Assembly: GCA_023447635.1 (NCBI GenBank)
Contig: JAEXNA010000090.1
Span: 1 to 36,922, forward strand
Length of the DNA: 36,922 bases
DNA from: Vulcanimicrobiota bacterium
GTDB lineage: Bacteria; Vulcanimicrobiota; Xenobia; Xenobiales; JADMJV01
Reading direction: 5' to 3'
Shown: piece by piece, positions 24,959 to 33,584 of the stretch
Layout of the letters: every line of letters starts with the position of its first letter
How positions within the stretch are numbered: position 1 is the first letter of the stretch
Notes under the pieces: model-generated
Told to the model about the DNA's origin: nothing
The model's database searches: none
The model's input: only the letters and a program-made list of their open reading frames with translations
Position numbers and translations under genes: made by a program

Positions 24959-27301
24959 ATGTCCCTGGTCAGCCGCATCCGCTCGAACGTCCGAGGAATG
25001 ACCCTGGTTTTGACGTTATTCGTCACCTTTCTGCTTTCTACGTTGAGCCTGGCCTTCGTCACTCTTATGATGGAGGACTCTCGAGGGAGCCGCGCTTCCT
25101 CCTGGCAGGTGATGGCAGCCGAGGCGGCCGAGTGGGGGGTTCAGACCTCCTTGTCCTATATGGGAAGGGGAGGTAACTGGCAGCCGGCGTTCGACCAAAA
25201 TCGGCTGGTTTTCTATGACCTCCTCAATGCCGCTCAACCCAACGGGCCGGTTCATCTGACGGCCTCGGAGGGGGGAACGGGTGAGGTCCAGGTCCTGGTC
25301 GAGGCCGGGAGCGACGGAGAGACCGCCGTGCGACGGTTGCGTCTGGTCGACCCGGCGCTGCCCCTGGGGGGAGTGCTGTCGCTCGACGAGACGTTGGTGG
25401 CCCGGATCTCGGTCGAGATCAAACCCGTTCAGGTTCCGCTCTCGTCCTTCGGGCCCGGTCAGGCGGCCCAATACATGCTGGTCAGTCGAGCCGAACTGTT
25501 TCGGACCGACCAGGCGACCAGCGAGAATCCCGAGCCTGTTGCGGTCTCTGTCTTAGAGGCGCAGGTCCGCCCCGAGGTGGAAACGACGGCGCTTTTTCAG
25601 GTTCAGAACCTTCGATCCTGGGACATCCAGGGTAGCGGGGTGGGCAACCCCAATATGGGCGACAAGATCCTTATTCCGTCCCAGTTTCAGAGCGCCGGAT
25701 CGGTGCGGGTCACCGGTACCGACCCCAACAACCCTAACGCTCCCTGGAGAAATCAAGCTGGTAACGCCCGCTTCGAGAACCCGAACTCTCCGAATATGGT
25801 GTTCAAGGGTCAGCTTTCGGTCAATCAGCTTTCCAACCTGGACGGTTCGGGCAATCCGGTGTCGTCGGCGAACCCCGGAAACTTCCCCGGAGGGGTCGTC
25901 TTTGGCGCCGACTACACTCCCTTGCCGGATGCCAAACGCTACCTCAACTACGACAAGAACGGCGACGGGCTTCTCGATGGGGGCAGCGAACCCAGCGCTG
26001 GTTCCCTGGGCGGAGCCGACCAGGAATGGGGCTTGTTGGCTGTCGCCGCGACCTCGGCCAGCGGTGGTGGGAACGAACACGGCTCGGCTGTCAAGGGCTA
26101 CTATAAGGTCGACAAAGAGTTAGTCAGCGAAGCCAGTCGGCTTTATCCCCGTCAGCCTGATCCCGCTTCTTCCGTGCCGTTGGCCAATCAGGACTACCGG
26201 CCGCCCGTTCCCGAGGTGCAAGTGACCTTGAAGAACGGCGGCTTTGTCGAAGTCAACGTCTGGTCGGCCAGCACCGGTGACGCCGGGGCGACCAGCAACA
26301 CCGGGAACCTCAACGGCCTGGCCGCGACTACGATGGGCAGTCTGGCGGGACCGCTGGGGACGACCTTCCACGTCAGCCAACTCGACAACGGTGTCCTTTA
26401 TGTCGAAGGCGGTCAGGTCGTCGTCAAGTCCGAGATCACGGACGGCGCGGCGGCCGAGTTCGAAGGTCGGCTTCAGATCGTGGCGGCCGAAGATAGCAGC
26501 CGACGCTCCTCGGTCAACAGCGCGGGCGAGTTGACCTACGCCAACCCTTCGACTTCTCTCTACCACAAGGCGGCCAGTGAGTATTTTGAATGGCAGAAGT
26601 CGCGGCTAAGCTTGGACCCGGCCAACCCCGACCATGCCGACGGGGCCTCCTTCAAGGCGCCACCCTATACGGCAGCCGAGCTTCTTGCCGGCGCTGAAGC
26701 CGGACATGTCAGCGATGTCTCGGGACTAGCTTCGGCTCCAGCCAACGACCCGTTTTGGCCCTCACCTTCCGCCAGCGTCGAGCGCGAGGGCAATCTGGTG
26801 GTGGCCGGCGATATCCTGAAGAAGGACGGGGCGGGTTCGGTGCTGGGGTTGACGGCCGAGAACTTTCTCTTGCTTGGCGACCGAACTCAGGCAACGAAGG
26901 CGACCCCGAACGAGATCAAAGTCGAAGCTGTGCTGACCTCCTTCGAGCATAGCCTGCAACTCGATTGGGACAACACTTCGAACAACCGTTCCAAGAACGC
27001 TTCCGGGACCAATAGCTATACGGCGGCGGCGACCCCCGGATTCAACGGTAAGATCTCTCTAAAGGGCTCGATGTTGGCGCCCTACTCGAACGTCGAAGGC
27101 GACCTGCAGGGCCGGGGCTATCCTCGCCAGGAGTTTCTCCACGACCAGGATCTCGAGAGCTGGGCCCCACCTTACCAACCGCGAACCCTGCTCTCGGAGT
27201 ATCCCAACGATCAGCTCACGATCGACTGGAAGATCATCAACTTCATCGACCGCACCAGCCTGGGAGTGCGCCTACGAGACGAGGCCGACGAAGAGTCCTG
27301 A
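24959..27301 (+). CDS. Large PilX-like pilus-associated protein
   Basis: A 780-residue protein. The N-terminus (SRIRSNVRG13, then MTLVLTLFVTFLLSTLSLAFV) resembles the PilX/GspK class, with a hydrophobic helix but no Glu at mature position 5, followed by EAAEWGVQTSLSYM, typical of PilX N-terminal regions. The rest is far longer than usual PilX proteins (about 200 residues) and is rich in Asn, Gly and Ser. It holds an EF-hand/dockerin-like loop D332-K-N-G-D336-G-L-L-D340. It may be an adhesive tip protein. It is the last of the coupled pilin genes. Class assignment is from the N-terminus; function of the large domain is unknown. Confidence 0.75.
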   Translation: MSLVSRIRSNVRGMTLVLTLFVTFLLSTLSLAFVTLMMEDSRGSRASSWQVMAAEAAEWGVQTSLSYMGRGGNWQPAFDQNRLVFYDLLNAAQPNGPVHLTASEGGTGEVQVLVEAGSDGETAVRRLRLVDPALPLGGVLSLDETLVARISVEIKPVQVPLSSFGPGQAAQYMLVSRAELFRTDQATSENPEPVAVSVLEAQVRPEVETTALFQVQNLRSWDIQGSGVGNPNMGDKILIPSQFQSAGSVRVTGTDPNNPNAPWRNQAGNARFENPNSPNMVFKGQLSVNQLSNLDGSGNPVSSANPGNFPGGVVFGADYTPLPDAKRYLNYDKNGDGLLDGGSEPSAGSLGGADQEWGLLAVAATSASGGGNEHGSAVKGYYKVDKELVSEASRLYPRQPDPASSVPLANQDYRPPVPEVQVTLKNGGFVEVNVWSASTGDAGATSNTGNLNGLAATTMGSLAGPLGTTFHVSQLDNGVLYVEGGQVVVKSEITDGAAAEFEGRLQIVAAEDSSRRSSVNSAGELTYANPSTSLYHKAASEYFEWQKSRLSLDPANPDHADGASFKAPPYTAAELLAGAEAGHVSDVSGLASAPANDPFWPSPSASVEREGNLVVAGDILKKDGAGSVLGLTAENFLLLGDRTQATKATPNEIKVEAVLTSFEHSLQLDWDNTSNNRSKNASGTNSYTAAATPGFNGKISLKGSMLAPYSNVEGDLQGRGYPRQEFLHDQDLESWAPPYQPRTLLSEYPNDQLTIDWKIINFIDRTSLGVRLRDEADEES

Positions 27302-27354
27302 GGTCGGCTCGAGTGGGCGTTTGGCCCCCCGCAGCCTACGGGTAAAATCCCCTC

Positions 27355-28746
27355 ATGCCGAGCTTCCTGAAAGAGTCTCGTTTTTCTCTACCCGCCGAGG
27401 AACTGTACCGGTACCACACCAGCCCGGGCGCTTTTTCTCGCCTGACTCCGCCCTGGGAGCCCGTCGCTCTCGAGGGGCCGGATACGGCGATCGGGCAAGG
27501 CGACGAGCGCACTCTGCGCCTCGGTCCGAAGCGGCTGTCCGTGCCCTGGGTGGCCAGGCATGAAGATTTCGTGCCCGGCCGTCAGTTCGTTGACGTCATG
27601 AAGGCCGGGCCGTTCCGTTCCTGGCGCCACACTCATCGCTTCGAGCCGGACGAGGAGAGCGGCGGTTGCCGTTTGATCGACGAGATCGAGTATAAGGTTC
27701 CCCTGGGACTTCCGCTGGGCGGTATGGTGGGCAAGCGGCTCAAGCGGATGTTCACCTACCGGCACCGTCAGACCGCTCGCGACCTGGAGAGGATTCACGC
27801 CTATCCCGGTCCTCATTCGGAGCAGCTCGGCCCTTCCCTGAAGGTCGGGATCACGGGAAGTCGGGGGCTGGTCGGCTCGGCTCTCACCTCTTTCCTGGGC
27901 GTGGCCGGCCATCGGCCTTTCCCCCTGCTGCGCTCCGCCGCCCGAGGCGACCGAGACGGAGCGCTTTGGTGGCCTGAGCCGGAACTCGAGGCGATGGAGG
28001 GGATGGACGCGGTGGTCCACCTGGCGGGGGAAACGATCGCTCAGCTCTGGACCCGCTCGGTCAAAGACGAACTCTACTACAGCCGAGTTGAAGGGACCAA
28101 GCGACTTTGTCGAGCCCTGGCTCAGCTGAAGAACCCTCCCAAGACTCTGATCTGCGCCTCGGCGGTGGGTTATTACGACTTCGATCAGCCCGGACCGGTA
28201 GGAGAGTGGGGCACCCCGGGGCGAGACCTGATGGCGGAGATCTGTCGGGACTGGGAGGCGGCCACCCGCATCGCGGAAGAGGCCGGGATCCGGGTTTGTC
28301 ACTTGAGGGTCGGCCTGGTGGTGTCCTCGGGCGGCGGCATTTTCGGAATTCAGTTTCCGGTCTTTGGGCTGGGTCTGGGTGCGGTGCTGGGCAACGGCAA
28401 CCAGATGCAGAGCTTTATCGATCGCGACGACCTGGTGGCAGCGATCTACCATCTGATTCAGCGCCCCGACCTCTCGGGCCCTTTCAACGGGACGGCTCCT
28501 TATCCGATCTCCCAGCGGGTCACCGCCCAGGCGCTGGCGGCCGCCGTGAAGCGCCCCCTGATCTTTCGAGTGCCGGAGACTCCGGTTCGGCTGATGTTAG
28601 GCTCTCAGGCCGATCTCTTCTTCAAGGGCCTGGCCGTGTTACCCGAGCGTCTGATCCAGAGCGGTTTCACCTTTCACGCTCCTACGCTGTGGGATTCCTT
28701 GGTCCATCAACTGGCCTTGCGCCAGCCCACGGAAGGGCTACGATAG
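27355..28746 (+). CDS. SRPBCC - TIGR01777-type epimerase fusion
   Basis: A 463-residue cytosolic protein. Residues 1 to about 150 resemble the SRPBCC/polyketide-cyclase-like ligand-binding fold (RFSLPAEELYRYHTSPGAFSR, FRSWRHTHRFEPDE). Residues about 163-460 form an NAD(P)-dependent epimerase of the YfcH/SDR39U1 (TIGR01777) group, with GITGSRGLVGSAL at 165-177, DAVVHLAGETIAQLWT, CASAVGYYDFDQPGPVGE and a DUF1731-like C-terminus (FRVPETPVRLMLG). This domain pair is known in several bacterial groups; no substrate is established. It lies 53 nt after the pilin run and may share its transcript. Confidence 0.88.
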   Translation: MPSFLKESRFSLPAEELYRYHTSPGAFSRLTPPWEPVALEGPDTAIGQGDERTLRLGPKRLSVPWVARHEDFVPGRQFVDVMKAGPFRSWRHTHRFEPDEESGGCRLIDEIEYKVPLGLPLGGMVGKRLKRMFTYRHRQTARDLERIHAYPGPHSEQLGPSLKVGITGSRGLVGSALTSFLGVAGHRPFPLLRSAARGDRDGALWWPEPELEAMEGMDAVVHLAGETIAQLWTRSVKDELYYSRVEGTKRLCRALAQLKNPPKTLICASAVGYYDFDQPGPVGEWGTPGRDLMAEICRDWEAATRIAEEAGIRVCHLRVGLVVSSGGGIFGIQFPVFGLGLGAVLGNGNQMQSFIDRDDLVAAIYHLIQRPDLSGPFNGTAPYPISQRVTAQALAAAVKRPLIFRVPETPVRLMLGSQADLFFKGLAVLPERLIQSGFTFHAPTLWDSLVHQLALRQPTEGLR

Positions 28747-28822
28747 TCCCGACTTTTCGTGGGACGAAATCTTTGCCCCCACCGAACCAGGGCAGCCTTC
28801 CGCTCAGGAGAAGTGAGCCGCT

Positions 28823-29059
28823 ATGCCAGCCAATCAGATCGAGTACGACGTTGTCGTCGTCGGGCCCGAGGTCGAAGCCGTCAAGAAGACGCTGACCGAG
28901 CGAGGCCGTCGCGGTTTCACCATTGCTCATACCCGAGTCGATGACCGGGGCGTCTACACTTTTATCTTGACCAAACCCACCGGGATGCAGGTCGAAGAAG
29001 AGGTGGCCGGTGAGTGGGTAGACGACGGTTTCGTCAACGACGAGACGTCCTGGACCTGA
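28823..29059 (+). CDS. Small protein, DUF4177-like layout
   Basis: A 78-residue soluble protein with a strand-helix-strand pattern: NQIEYDVVVVGPEVEAVKKTL, then ERGRRGFTIAHTRVDD and VYTFILTKP, ending in an acidic tail. The Ile-Glu-Tyr-x-Val-Val start, helix with leucine spacing, then Gly-[W/F]-x-[L/I] and a final strand resemble DUF4177 proteins, but the usual GWEL is replaced by GFTI; assignment is tentative. AGGAGAAG lies about 9-12 nt before the ATG. It is flanked by single genes on the same strand. Confidence 0.65.
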   Translation: MPANQIEYDVVVVGPEVEAVKKTLTERGRRGFTIAHTRVDDRGVYTFILTKPTGMQVEEEVAGEWVDDGFVNDETSWT

Positions 29060-29164
29060 ACCCCTCCTACGGGGATAAAACTGGTCTCAGAGGAAGGCCT
29101 CTGCCGCCCCGACCGGGAAGTGGCGGGCTCGAGGGGCGGGGAAATCCAACGAAGGCGGTTTCCT

Positions 29165-29614
29165 ATGCGAAAGTCCCTACTGGTTCCTATCCTGCTGGCT
29201 GCGGCTCTGCTTGTCGGCTGCGGCGGTAGCAACAACGATTTTTACGACGATTACTACTCTTATGATCCCGGGCCGTACTACCCGCCGATCAATCCGCCCG
29301 TCAATCCGCCAGGGAACGGCTACCCGGTCACCGCGTACTACGATAGCTACACCCTGGACTTCGACACCATCCTCGATGTCTCCGAGTACTACGGGGTCCT
29401 GGCCAATGACGATTTCCTGACGGGAGACGCCTACGCTGATTTCCCCCTGAGGACTCAACAGGGCGGATGGATCGAAGGCTACACGGACGGCGCCTTCACC
29501 TATGAGCCTCCCTTCGGGTTCACCGGCAACGACCAGTTTGAATACACGCTGGTAGGGCGAGACGGCCAGAGAGACACTGCGATGGTCTACCTGACCGTTT
29601 ACGCTGCCCCCTAG
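29165..29614 (+). CDS. Lipoprotein with one cadherin-like beta domain
   Basis: A 149-residue lipoprotein. The signal RKSLLVPILLAAALLVG ends at a lipobox cysteine (residue 19), followed by a Tyr/Asp/Pro-rich spacer (DDYYSYDPGPYYPPINPP). The mature domain reads like one unit of the bacterial cadherin-like/VCBS class: YDSYTLDFDT, YGVLANDDFL, GAFTYEPPFGFTGNDQFEYTL, DTAMVYLTVY. Such domains usually occur in tandem in large adhesins; here only one is present on a lipid anchor. The ATG at 29165 gives the best signal peptide. A strong terminator follows 21 nt after the stop. Confidence 0.8.
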   Translation: MRKSLLVPILLAAALLVGCGGSNNDFYDDYYSYDPGPYYPPINPPVNPPGNGYPVTAYYDSYTLDFDTILDVSEYYGVLANDDFLTGDAYADFPLRTQQGGWIEGYTDGAFTYEPPFGFTGNDQFEYTLVGRDGQRDTAMVYLTVYAAP

Positions 29615-29635
29615 TCGGGTCCGCCGAAAGACAAC

Positions 29636-29671
29636 GGCCGCCGCTCTCCGAGGAGAGCAGGCGGCCTTTTT
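29636..29671. terminator. Strong terminator between convergent genes
   Basis: A long hairpin: outer stem GGCCGCC / GGCGGCC (29636-29642 and 29660-29666), inner stem CTCTCC / GGAGAG with loop GA, then five T on the plus strand. It ends the cadherin-like lipoprotein gene. Confidence 0.92.
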
Positions 29672-29684
29672 GTCGAGCAGGCTT

Positions 29685-30458
29685 CTAGCGCTTGCGCATG
29701 TGCCTTTCGGCCTCTTTGGTCCACACGGTGGGCCCGCCTTCGATATAGCCGAAGCGGTCGCCCAGCACGTCGCCCTTAGCATTGGCAAAGTAGATGCTCG
29801 GGTAGCCGCTGACCCCAAATTTCTGCGCTAGTTTCTGGTTCGCAGCTTTCACCGGTTCGGCCTGGGCCTTCTTGCGAGGAAAGTCGACCTCGAGCAGCAC
29901 GACTCTCTGGCCGGCCCAACCGCGGAAAATGTCGGTGTCGAAGACCTCGGCTTTCAACTTTATGCACCAACCGCACCAGTCGCTGCCGGTGAAGTTCAGC
30001 AGGATCGGTTTGTTCGAACGTTTGGCTTCGGCCGCGGCAGCGTCCCAGGAGGTGTGCCACACGCCGGCGCCCCAGGAGCCCGCGGCGGGGGGCTTTTTCT
30101 CGGTGGCGGCAGGACCATCGCCCGCCGGTGCAGCGTCAGCGCTCTGGTAGACATCGATGGTGCCCATCGAAGAGTTGACGACCATCTTGGCGCCCAGGGC
30201 GTCCGTGAGCGCTTTGAGTTGGACCATTCCAGCCTCGAGCGGAACAGATTTTTCGCCCACCTGCAGATGGGTCGGCTCGATCTTGTATCCCTCGACCCCC
30301 AGCGCCTTGAGCATCGGAGCGGCCTCGACCATGACGGCGGCGCCTTTCCCTGAGGTCTGGCCCTTGAACGGACGGTTTTTGACAAAGACATCCCCCCAGG
30401 CAGCGGCGCTCAGGGAGGCGACGAGCAAGAGCGGAGCGAGGCGACGGAAAATTCTCAT
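29685..30458 (-). CDS. Exported thioredoxin-fold protein
   Basis: A 257-residue periplasmic protein. A Sec signal (MRIFRRLAPLLLVASLSAAAWG) is followed by an N-terminal domain of about 85 residues (DVFVKNRPFKGQTSGKG, VMVEAAPMLKALGVE, GAKMVVNSSMGTIDVYQ) that resembles the copper-amine-oxidase-N/stalk fold, then an Ala/Pro/Lys linker. A thioredoxin domain (about 135-257) has the active site W161-C162-G-W-C165 in SDWCGWCIKLK, and the cis-Pro loop is SGYPSIYFAN. CGWC is a DsbD-gamma/thiol-disulfide type site. The substrate is not known. AAGGGG precedes the ATG. It is convergent with the gene at 29165 and divergent from the small repeat protein. Confidence 0.88.
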   Translation of the reverse strand: MRIFRRLAPLLLVASLSAAAWGDVFVKNRPFKGQTSGKGAAVMVEAAPMLKALGVEGYKIEPTHLQVGEKSVPLEAGMVQLKALTDALGAKMVVNSSMGTIDVYQSADAAPAGDGPAATEKKPPAAGSWGAGVWHTSWDAAAAEAKRSNKPILLNFTGSDWCGWCIKLKAEVFDTDIFRGWAGQRVVLLEVDFPRKKAQAEPVKAANQKLAQKFGVSGYPSIYFANAKGDVLGDRFGYIEGGPTVWTKEAERHMRKR

Positions 30459-30584
30459 TGGACAACCCCTTTGAAGATAGTATGGCCCTCTTTGCCTCTT
30501 CCGCCTTGACCCCTTGCCCGATTGGGCTTTTCATCCGGTTCGGATTTTCATCATTTTTCAAGGGCCCTCTGCGAGACTCGTCCT

Positions 30585-30950
30585 ATGCTTCCCGAGCAAG
30601 AGTTGGAATACCAGATCGCCGATGATCAGCGAGTCGCAGCGCCTCGCCCCGAGTCGAACTTTCGGCGTAGTTTGGCCTTCCCCGAGGGCGTGTCGTCTCA
30701 CACCAAGATCGCGGTACCCGATCCGATCGAGGCCAACGACATGAAGATCGCGGCGCCCGAGCAGCCGCCAGGTCTGAAAGTGGCGTGCCCTGAAGAGAAG
30801 CGGACCCGGGTGGCCACTCCTCCTGGTCTTTCCGTGAACGGTGATTTCCGCCGTCCCATCCAGCTTTCCAGCGGCGGCTCTAAGGCCCGTCAGGGAGTCG
30901 GACTGCGTCTCTACAACGGCGCGGTCAATCCGGTTCGTAACCGACGCTAG
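30585..30950 (+). CDS. Small proline/basic repeat protein, unknown function
   Basis: A 121-residue protein without signal peptide or membrane segment. Its centre is a degenerate repeat with unit [K/R]-[V/I]-A-x-P spaced 10-13 residues: R16-V-A-A-P, S29-L-A-F-P, K41-I-A-V-P, K54-I-A-A-P, K65-V-A-C-P, R75-V-A-T-P. The C-terminus is basic and Gly-rich, ending in NPVRNRR. FRR occurs before and after the repeat block. No family is recognised. The ATG at 30585 has no clear ribosome site; an upstream ATG at 30522 is possible but adds an atypical leader. It lies 39 nt before the GH31 gene on the same strand. Confidence 0.6.
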   Translation: MLPEQELEYQIADDQRVAAPRPESNFRRSLAFPEGVSSHTKIAVPDPIEANDMKIAAPEQPPGLKVACPEEKRTRVATPPGLSVNGDFRRPIQLSSGGSKARQGVGLRLYNGAVNPVRNRR

Positions 30951-30989
30951 GGGAAGGTTTTTCGTCCGGGGTCAGGTAGCCATGCGCCC

Positions 30990-33563
30990 ATGACCATCCA
31001 CACTTCTCTCTCTGGCATCGCCGTGCGCTCTTTCCTTGCCGGAGCCGCTCTGACCCTGGGTCTGAACGCTCCCGCTCAGGCCTGGACCCCAACTCACCGA
31101 GTGGTCACTCCGAAAGGGCAGGTCGTTCTTCGAGTGCTCCCGGACCAGGCAGTGCTCTTCGCCTACGCCCCGGGCGGAACGTCGGCAGGGGAGATTCCCG
31201 AGTCGCCCATGTGGGATCCGGCTGCCACGTTGAACTTCAAGGGCGGCGAGATTCAGGAGCTTTCGGTCGGAAGTTCGCTGACGGTGGATGGAGCCTCGCT
31301 GAAGGTCTACCTGGACCCGGTGACCCGGGAGCCGGCCTTGGAGCTGAAGCAGGGGGGAGAAGGGGAGGGGGCCGCAAGTCTCTACCGGTTCGACTTTTCC
31401 GAGCCGTCGCCCGGCGGATCCCGATCCTTCCGCCTTCGCGCTCCGCAGGTGGATCATTTGTACGGATTGGGAGAGCAGTTGGCTCCGGAACTGCTGGGCA
31501 AGAGCGATGGCGATCTGATCGGTCAGGTTCGCTATGCAGGGACGAACCTCGAGTCCGAGGAGCGGGACCCCAAAGGGGTCTACGGTAATTCGATGGTTCC
31601 GCTGGCCGGCGGGGCGGCTTCGAACGCCATGTTCCCCGTGCTACATCTGGTCGACGATTCCGGCCCTGACGCCATGCTGTTCCTGGACAACACGGTTCTG
31701 ACCCGGTGGGACTTTCGCTCTTCGCCCTGGCAGGTCGAGCTACGCCGTGGGACGATCTCGGGTGCCCTGGCCTGGGGAAAAGAGAGCGGCGAGCTTCGTC
31801 GCACCTATATGGACTGGACCGGACATGCGCCGGTTCCGCCTCGCAAGGCGTTCGGGCTCTGGGTCTCCGAGTACGGCTATGAGAACTGGGCCGAGGTGGA
31901 CGACCTGGCGGATTCGCTGAAAAAAGCCGGCTTTCCGATGGACGGCTTCGTGCTGGACCTGCAGTGGTTCGGCGGGATCACGGAAAGCTCCCGGAACTCT
32001 CGCATGGGCGCTCTGACTTTCGACCTGGCGAACTTTCCCAACCCGGCGGCCAAGATCGCCGAACTGGCCCGACAGGGACTGGGCATCATCGTGATCGAGG
32101 AGCCCTATATCGCGGGCGACTTGCCCGAGTTTGCGGACCTTGCCTCGAAGGGGTTCATGGTTCGTTCGAAGTCCCAGCCGGAGCAGCCGCTCGAGATCGA
32201 CGAAACCCCCTGGTGGGGCTTGGGCTCCATGCTCGACTACACCAACCCGAAAGCCGCCGCCTACTGGCATCGCCTAAAACGAGAGCCGCTTCGCCAGATG
32301 GGGATTCTGGGCCACTGGACGGACCTGGGAGAGCCCGAGATGTTCCGCCATGTGGTGGGCAAGTCCAAAGGGAAGACGACCTACGAGACGCCCCTCTACT
32401 ACGGCGATGCGGACCAACTGACGGCCAACAACCTGTTCGGTCTGCGCTGGGCCGAGAGCATCTACCAGGGGTTTGGCGCCGAGGGGGCGGCCAAGCGTCC
32501 TCTCATTTTGGGCCGGACGGGAACCTCCGGTATCCAGCGCTTTGGCGCGGCGCTCTGGTCGGGCGACATCGGCGCCAACTGGGCCAGCCTGCGCAGCCAT
32601 TATCGAGCCCAGGGGCACCTGGCGATGTCGGGCGTCGACTACTTTGGTTCCGACGTCGGCGGGTTCTACCGGAAGGCGTATGAAGAGTCGCCCGGAGGTT
32701 ACGACGAACTTTACACCCGCTGGTTCGCGGCGGCTTGCTTGACCGACATTCCTCTGCGCCCTCACACCAACAACCTCGAAGGCAAGTATCACACCGCACC
32801 CCACAAGGTGGGCGATCCGGCCTCGAACCTGGCCAACCTGCGGCAGCGCTATCGTCTGATCCCCTACCTCTACACGGCGGCGCACCGGGCTTACCGGGAC
32901 GGCTCGATGCTGGTTGCTCCCCCGGTCGCCGTGTCGCAGGGCCAGGAAGCTCTGGACGTGTCAGGCACTCACAAATGGATCGGGGCCGACCTGTTGGCCC
33001 GTCTGATCCTGGAGCCTAACGCAGAACAGGTCGCCGTCACTTTGCCGCCCGGTCGGTGGTACGATTTCGAGTCGGGAGTTCTGGTGAGTGAGGGGGGTGG
33101 AGCGACCGTGAAAGCGCCAGCCCGCCAGAGCGGTTTACGCCGCACTCCGCTGTTTGCCCGTGGGGGCGCGGTGATCGCGCTGGGCTCGCCCGACAGTTCC
33201 GAACCGAACCCTGGCCTCCTGGAACTGGCTGTGTTCCCGGACAAGCAAGCCTGGAGCGGGCAGCATATCGAAGACGACGGCTGGTCGCAGAAGTATCGCC
33301 AGGGCTCCCTGGCCGAAACGGCTCTCCAGCAGTCGGCCTGGAGCGGCCGCCACGGGACGGTCACGGTGGGAGCCAGAGTGGGAGACCTGGCCGGGACGCT
33401 GGGAGAGTGCCGCGATCTCGTTCTCAGAGTCGCCTCGTCGCAAAAGAGCATGCTGGCTATGGTTGACGGCAAGGACCACGAGATGGTCAAAGAGGGCGAG
33501 TTCTGGGTCCTTCGCCTGCCCGGGCGATCGGCTCAAGCAAAGACGGTGATCAGCTTTCGTTAG
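30990..33563 (+). CDS. Exported GH31-family alpha-glycosidase
   Basis: An 857-residue glycoside hydrolase family 31 enzyme with a signal peptide (AVRSFLAGAALTLGLNAPAQA). An N-terminal beta domain with YGLGEQ (about residue 155) precedes the catalytic barrel: KAFGLWVSEYGYENWAEVDD, GFVLDLQWFGG, the nucleophile D445 in HWTDLGEPE, acid/base D526 in LWSGDIGANWASL, and MSGVDYFGSDVGGF. A C-terminal beta region follows. GH31 includes alpha-glucosidase, alpha-xylosidase and sulfoquinovosidase; the T-D-x-G-E nucleophile motif is like the YicI alpha-xylosidase form rather than the common D-x-N-E. Substrate is therefore open. It is exported, so it acts on oligosaccharides outside the cytoplasm. Convergent with the mazG-like gene. 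Confidence 0.92.
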   Translation: MTIHTSLSGIAVRSFLAGAALTLGLNAPAQAWTPTHRVVTPKGQVVLRVLPDQAVLFAYAPGGTSAGEIPESPMWDPAATLNFKGGEIQELSVGSSLTVDGASLKVYLDPVTREPALELKQGGEGEGAASLYRFDFSEPSPGGSRSFRLRAPQVDHLYGLGEQLAPELLGKSDGDLIGQVRYAGTNLESEERDPKGVYGNSMVPLAGGAASNAMFPVLHLVDDSGPDAMLFLDNTVLTRWDFRSSPWQVELRRGTISGALAWGKESGELRRTYMDWTGHAPVPPRKAFGLWVSEYGYENWAEVDDLADSLKKAGFPMDGFVLDLQWFGGITESSRNSRMGALTFDLANFPNPAAKIAELARQGLGIIVIEEPYIAGDLPEFADLASKGFMVRSKSQPEQPLEIDETPWWGLGSMLDYTNPKAAAYWHRLKREPLRQMGILGHWTDLGEPEMFRHVVGKSKGKTTYETPLYYGDADQLTANNLFGLRWAESIYQGFGAEGAAKRPLILGRTGTSGIQRFGAALWSGDIGANWASLRSHYRAQGHLAMSGVDYFGSDVGGFYRKAYEESPGGYDELYTRWFAAACLTDIPLRPHTNNLEGKYHTAPHKVGDPASNLANLRQRYRLIPYLYTAAHRAYRDGSMLVAPPVAVSQGQEALDVSGTHKWIGADLLARLILEPNAEQVAVTLPPGRWYDFESGVLVSEGGGATVKAPARQSGLRRTPLFARGGAVIALGSPDSSEPNPGLLELAVFPDKQAWSGQHIEDDGWSQKYRQGSLAETALQQSAWSGRHGTVTVGARVGDLAGTLGECRDLVLRVASSQKSMLAMVDGKDHEMVKEGEFWVLRLPGRSAQAKTVISFR

Positions 33564-33584
33564 CCTTCAGGGCGTGCGGCTGGG

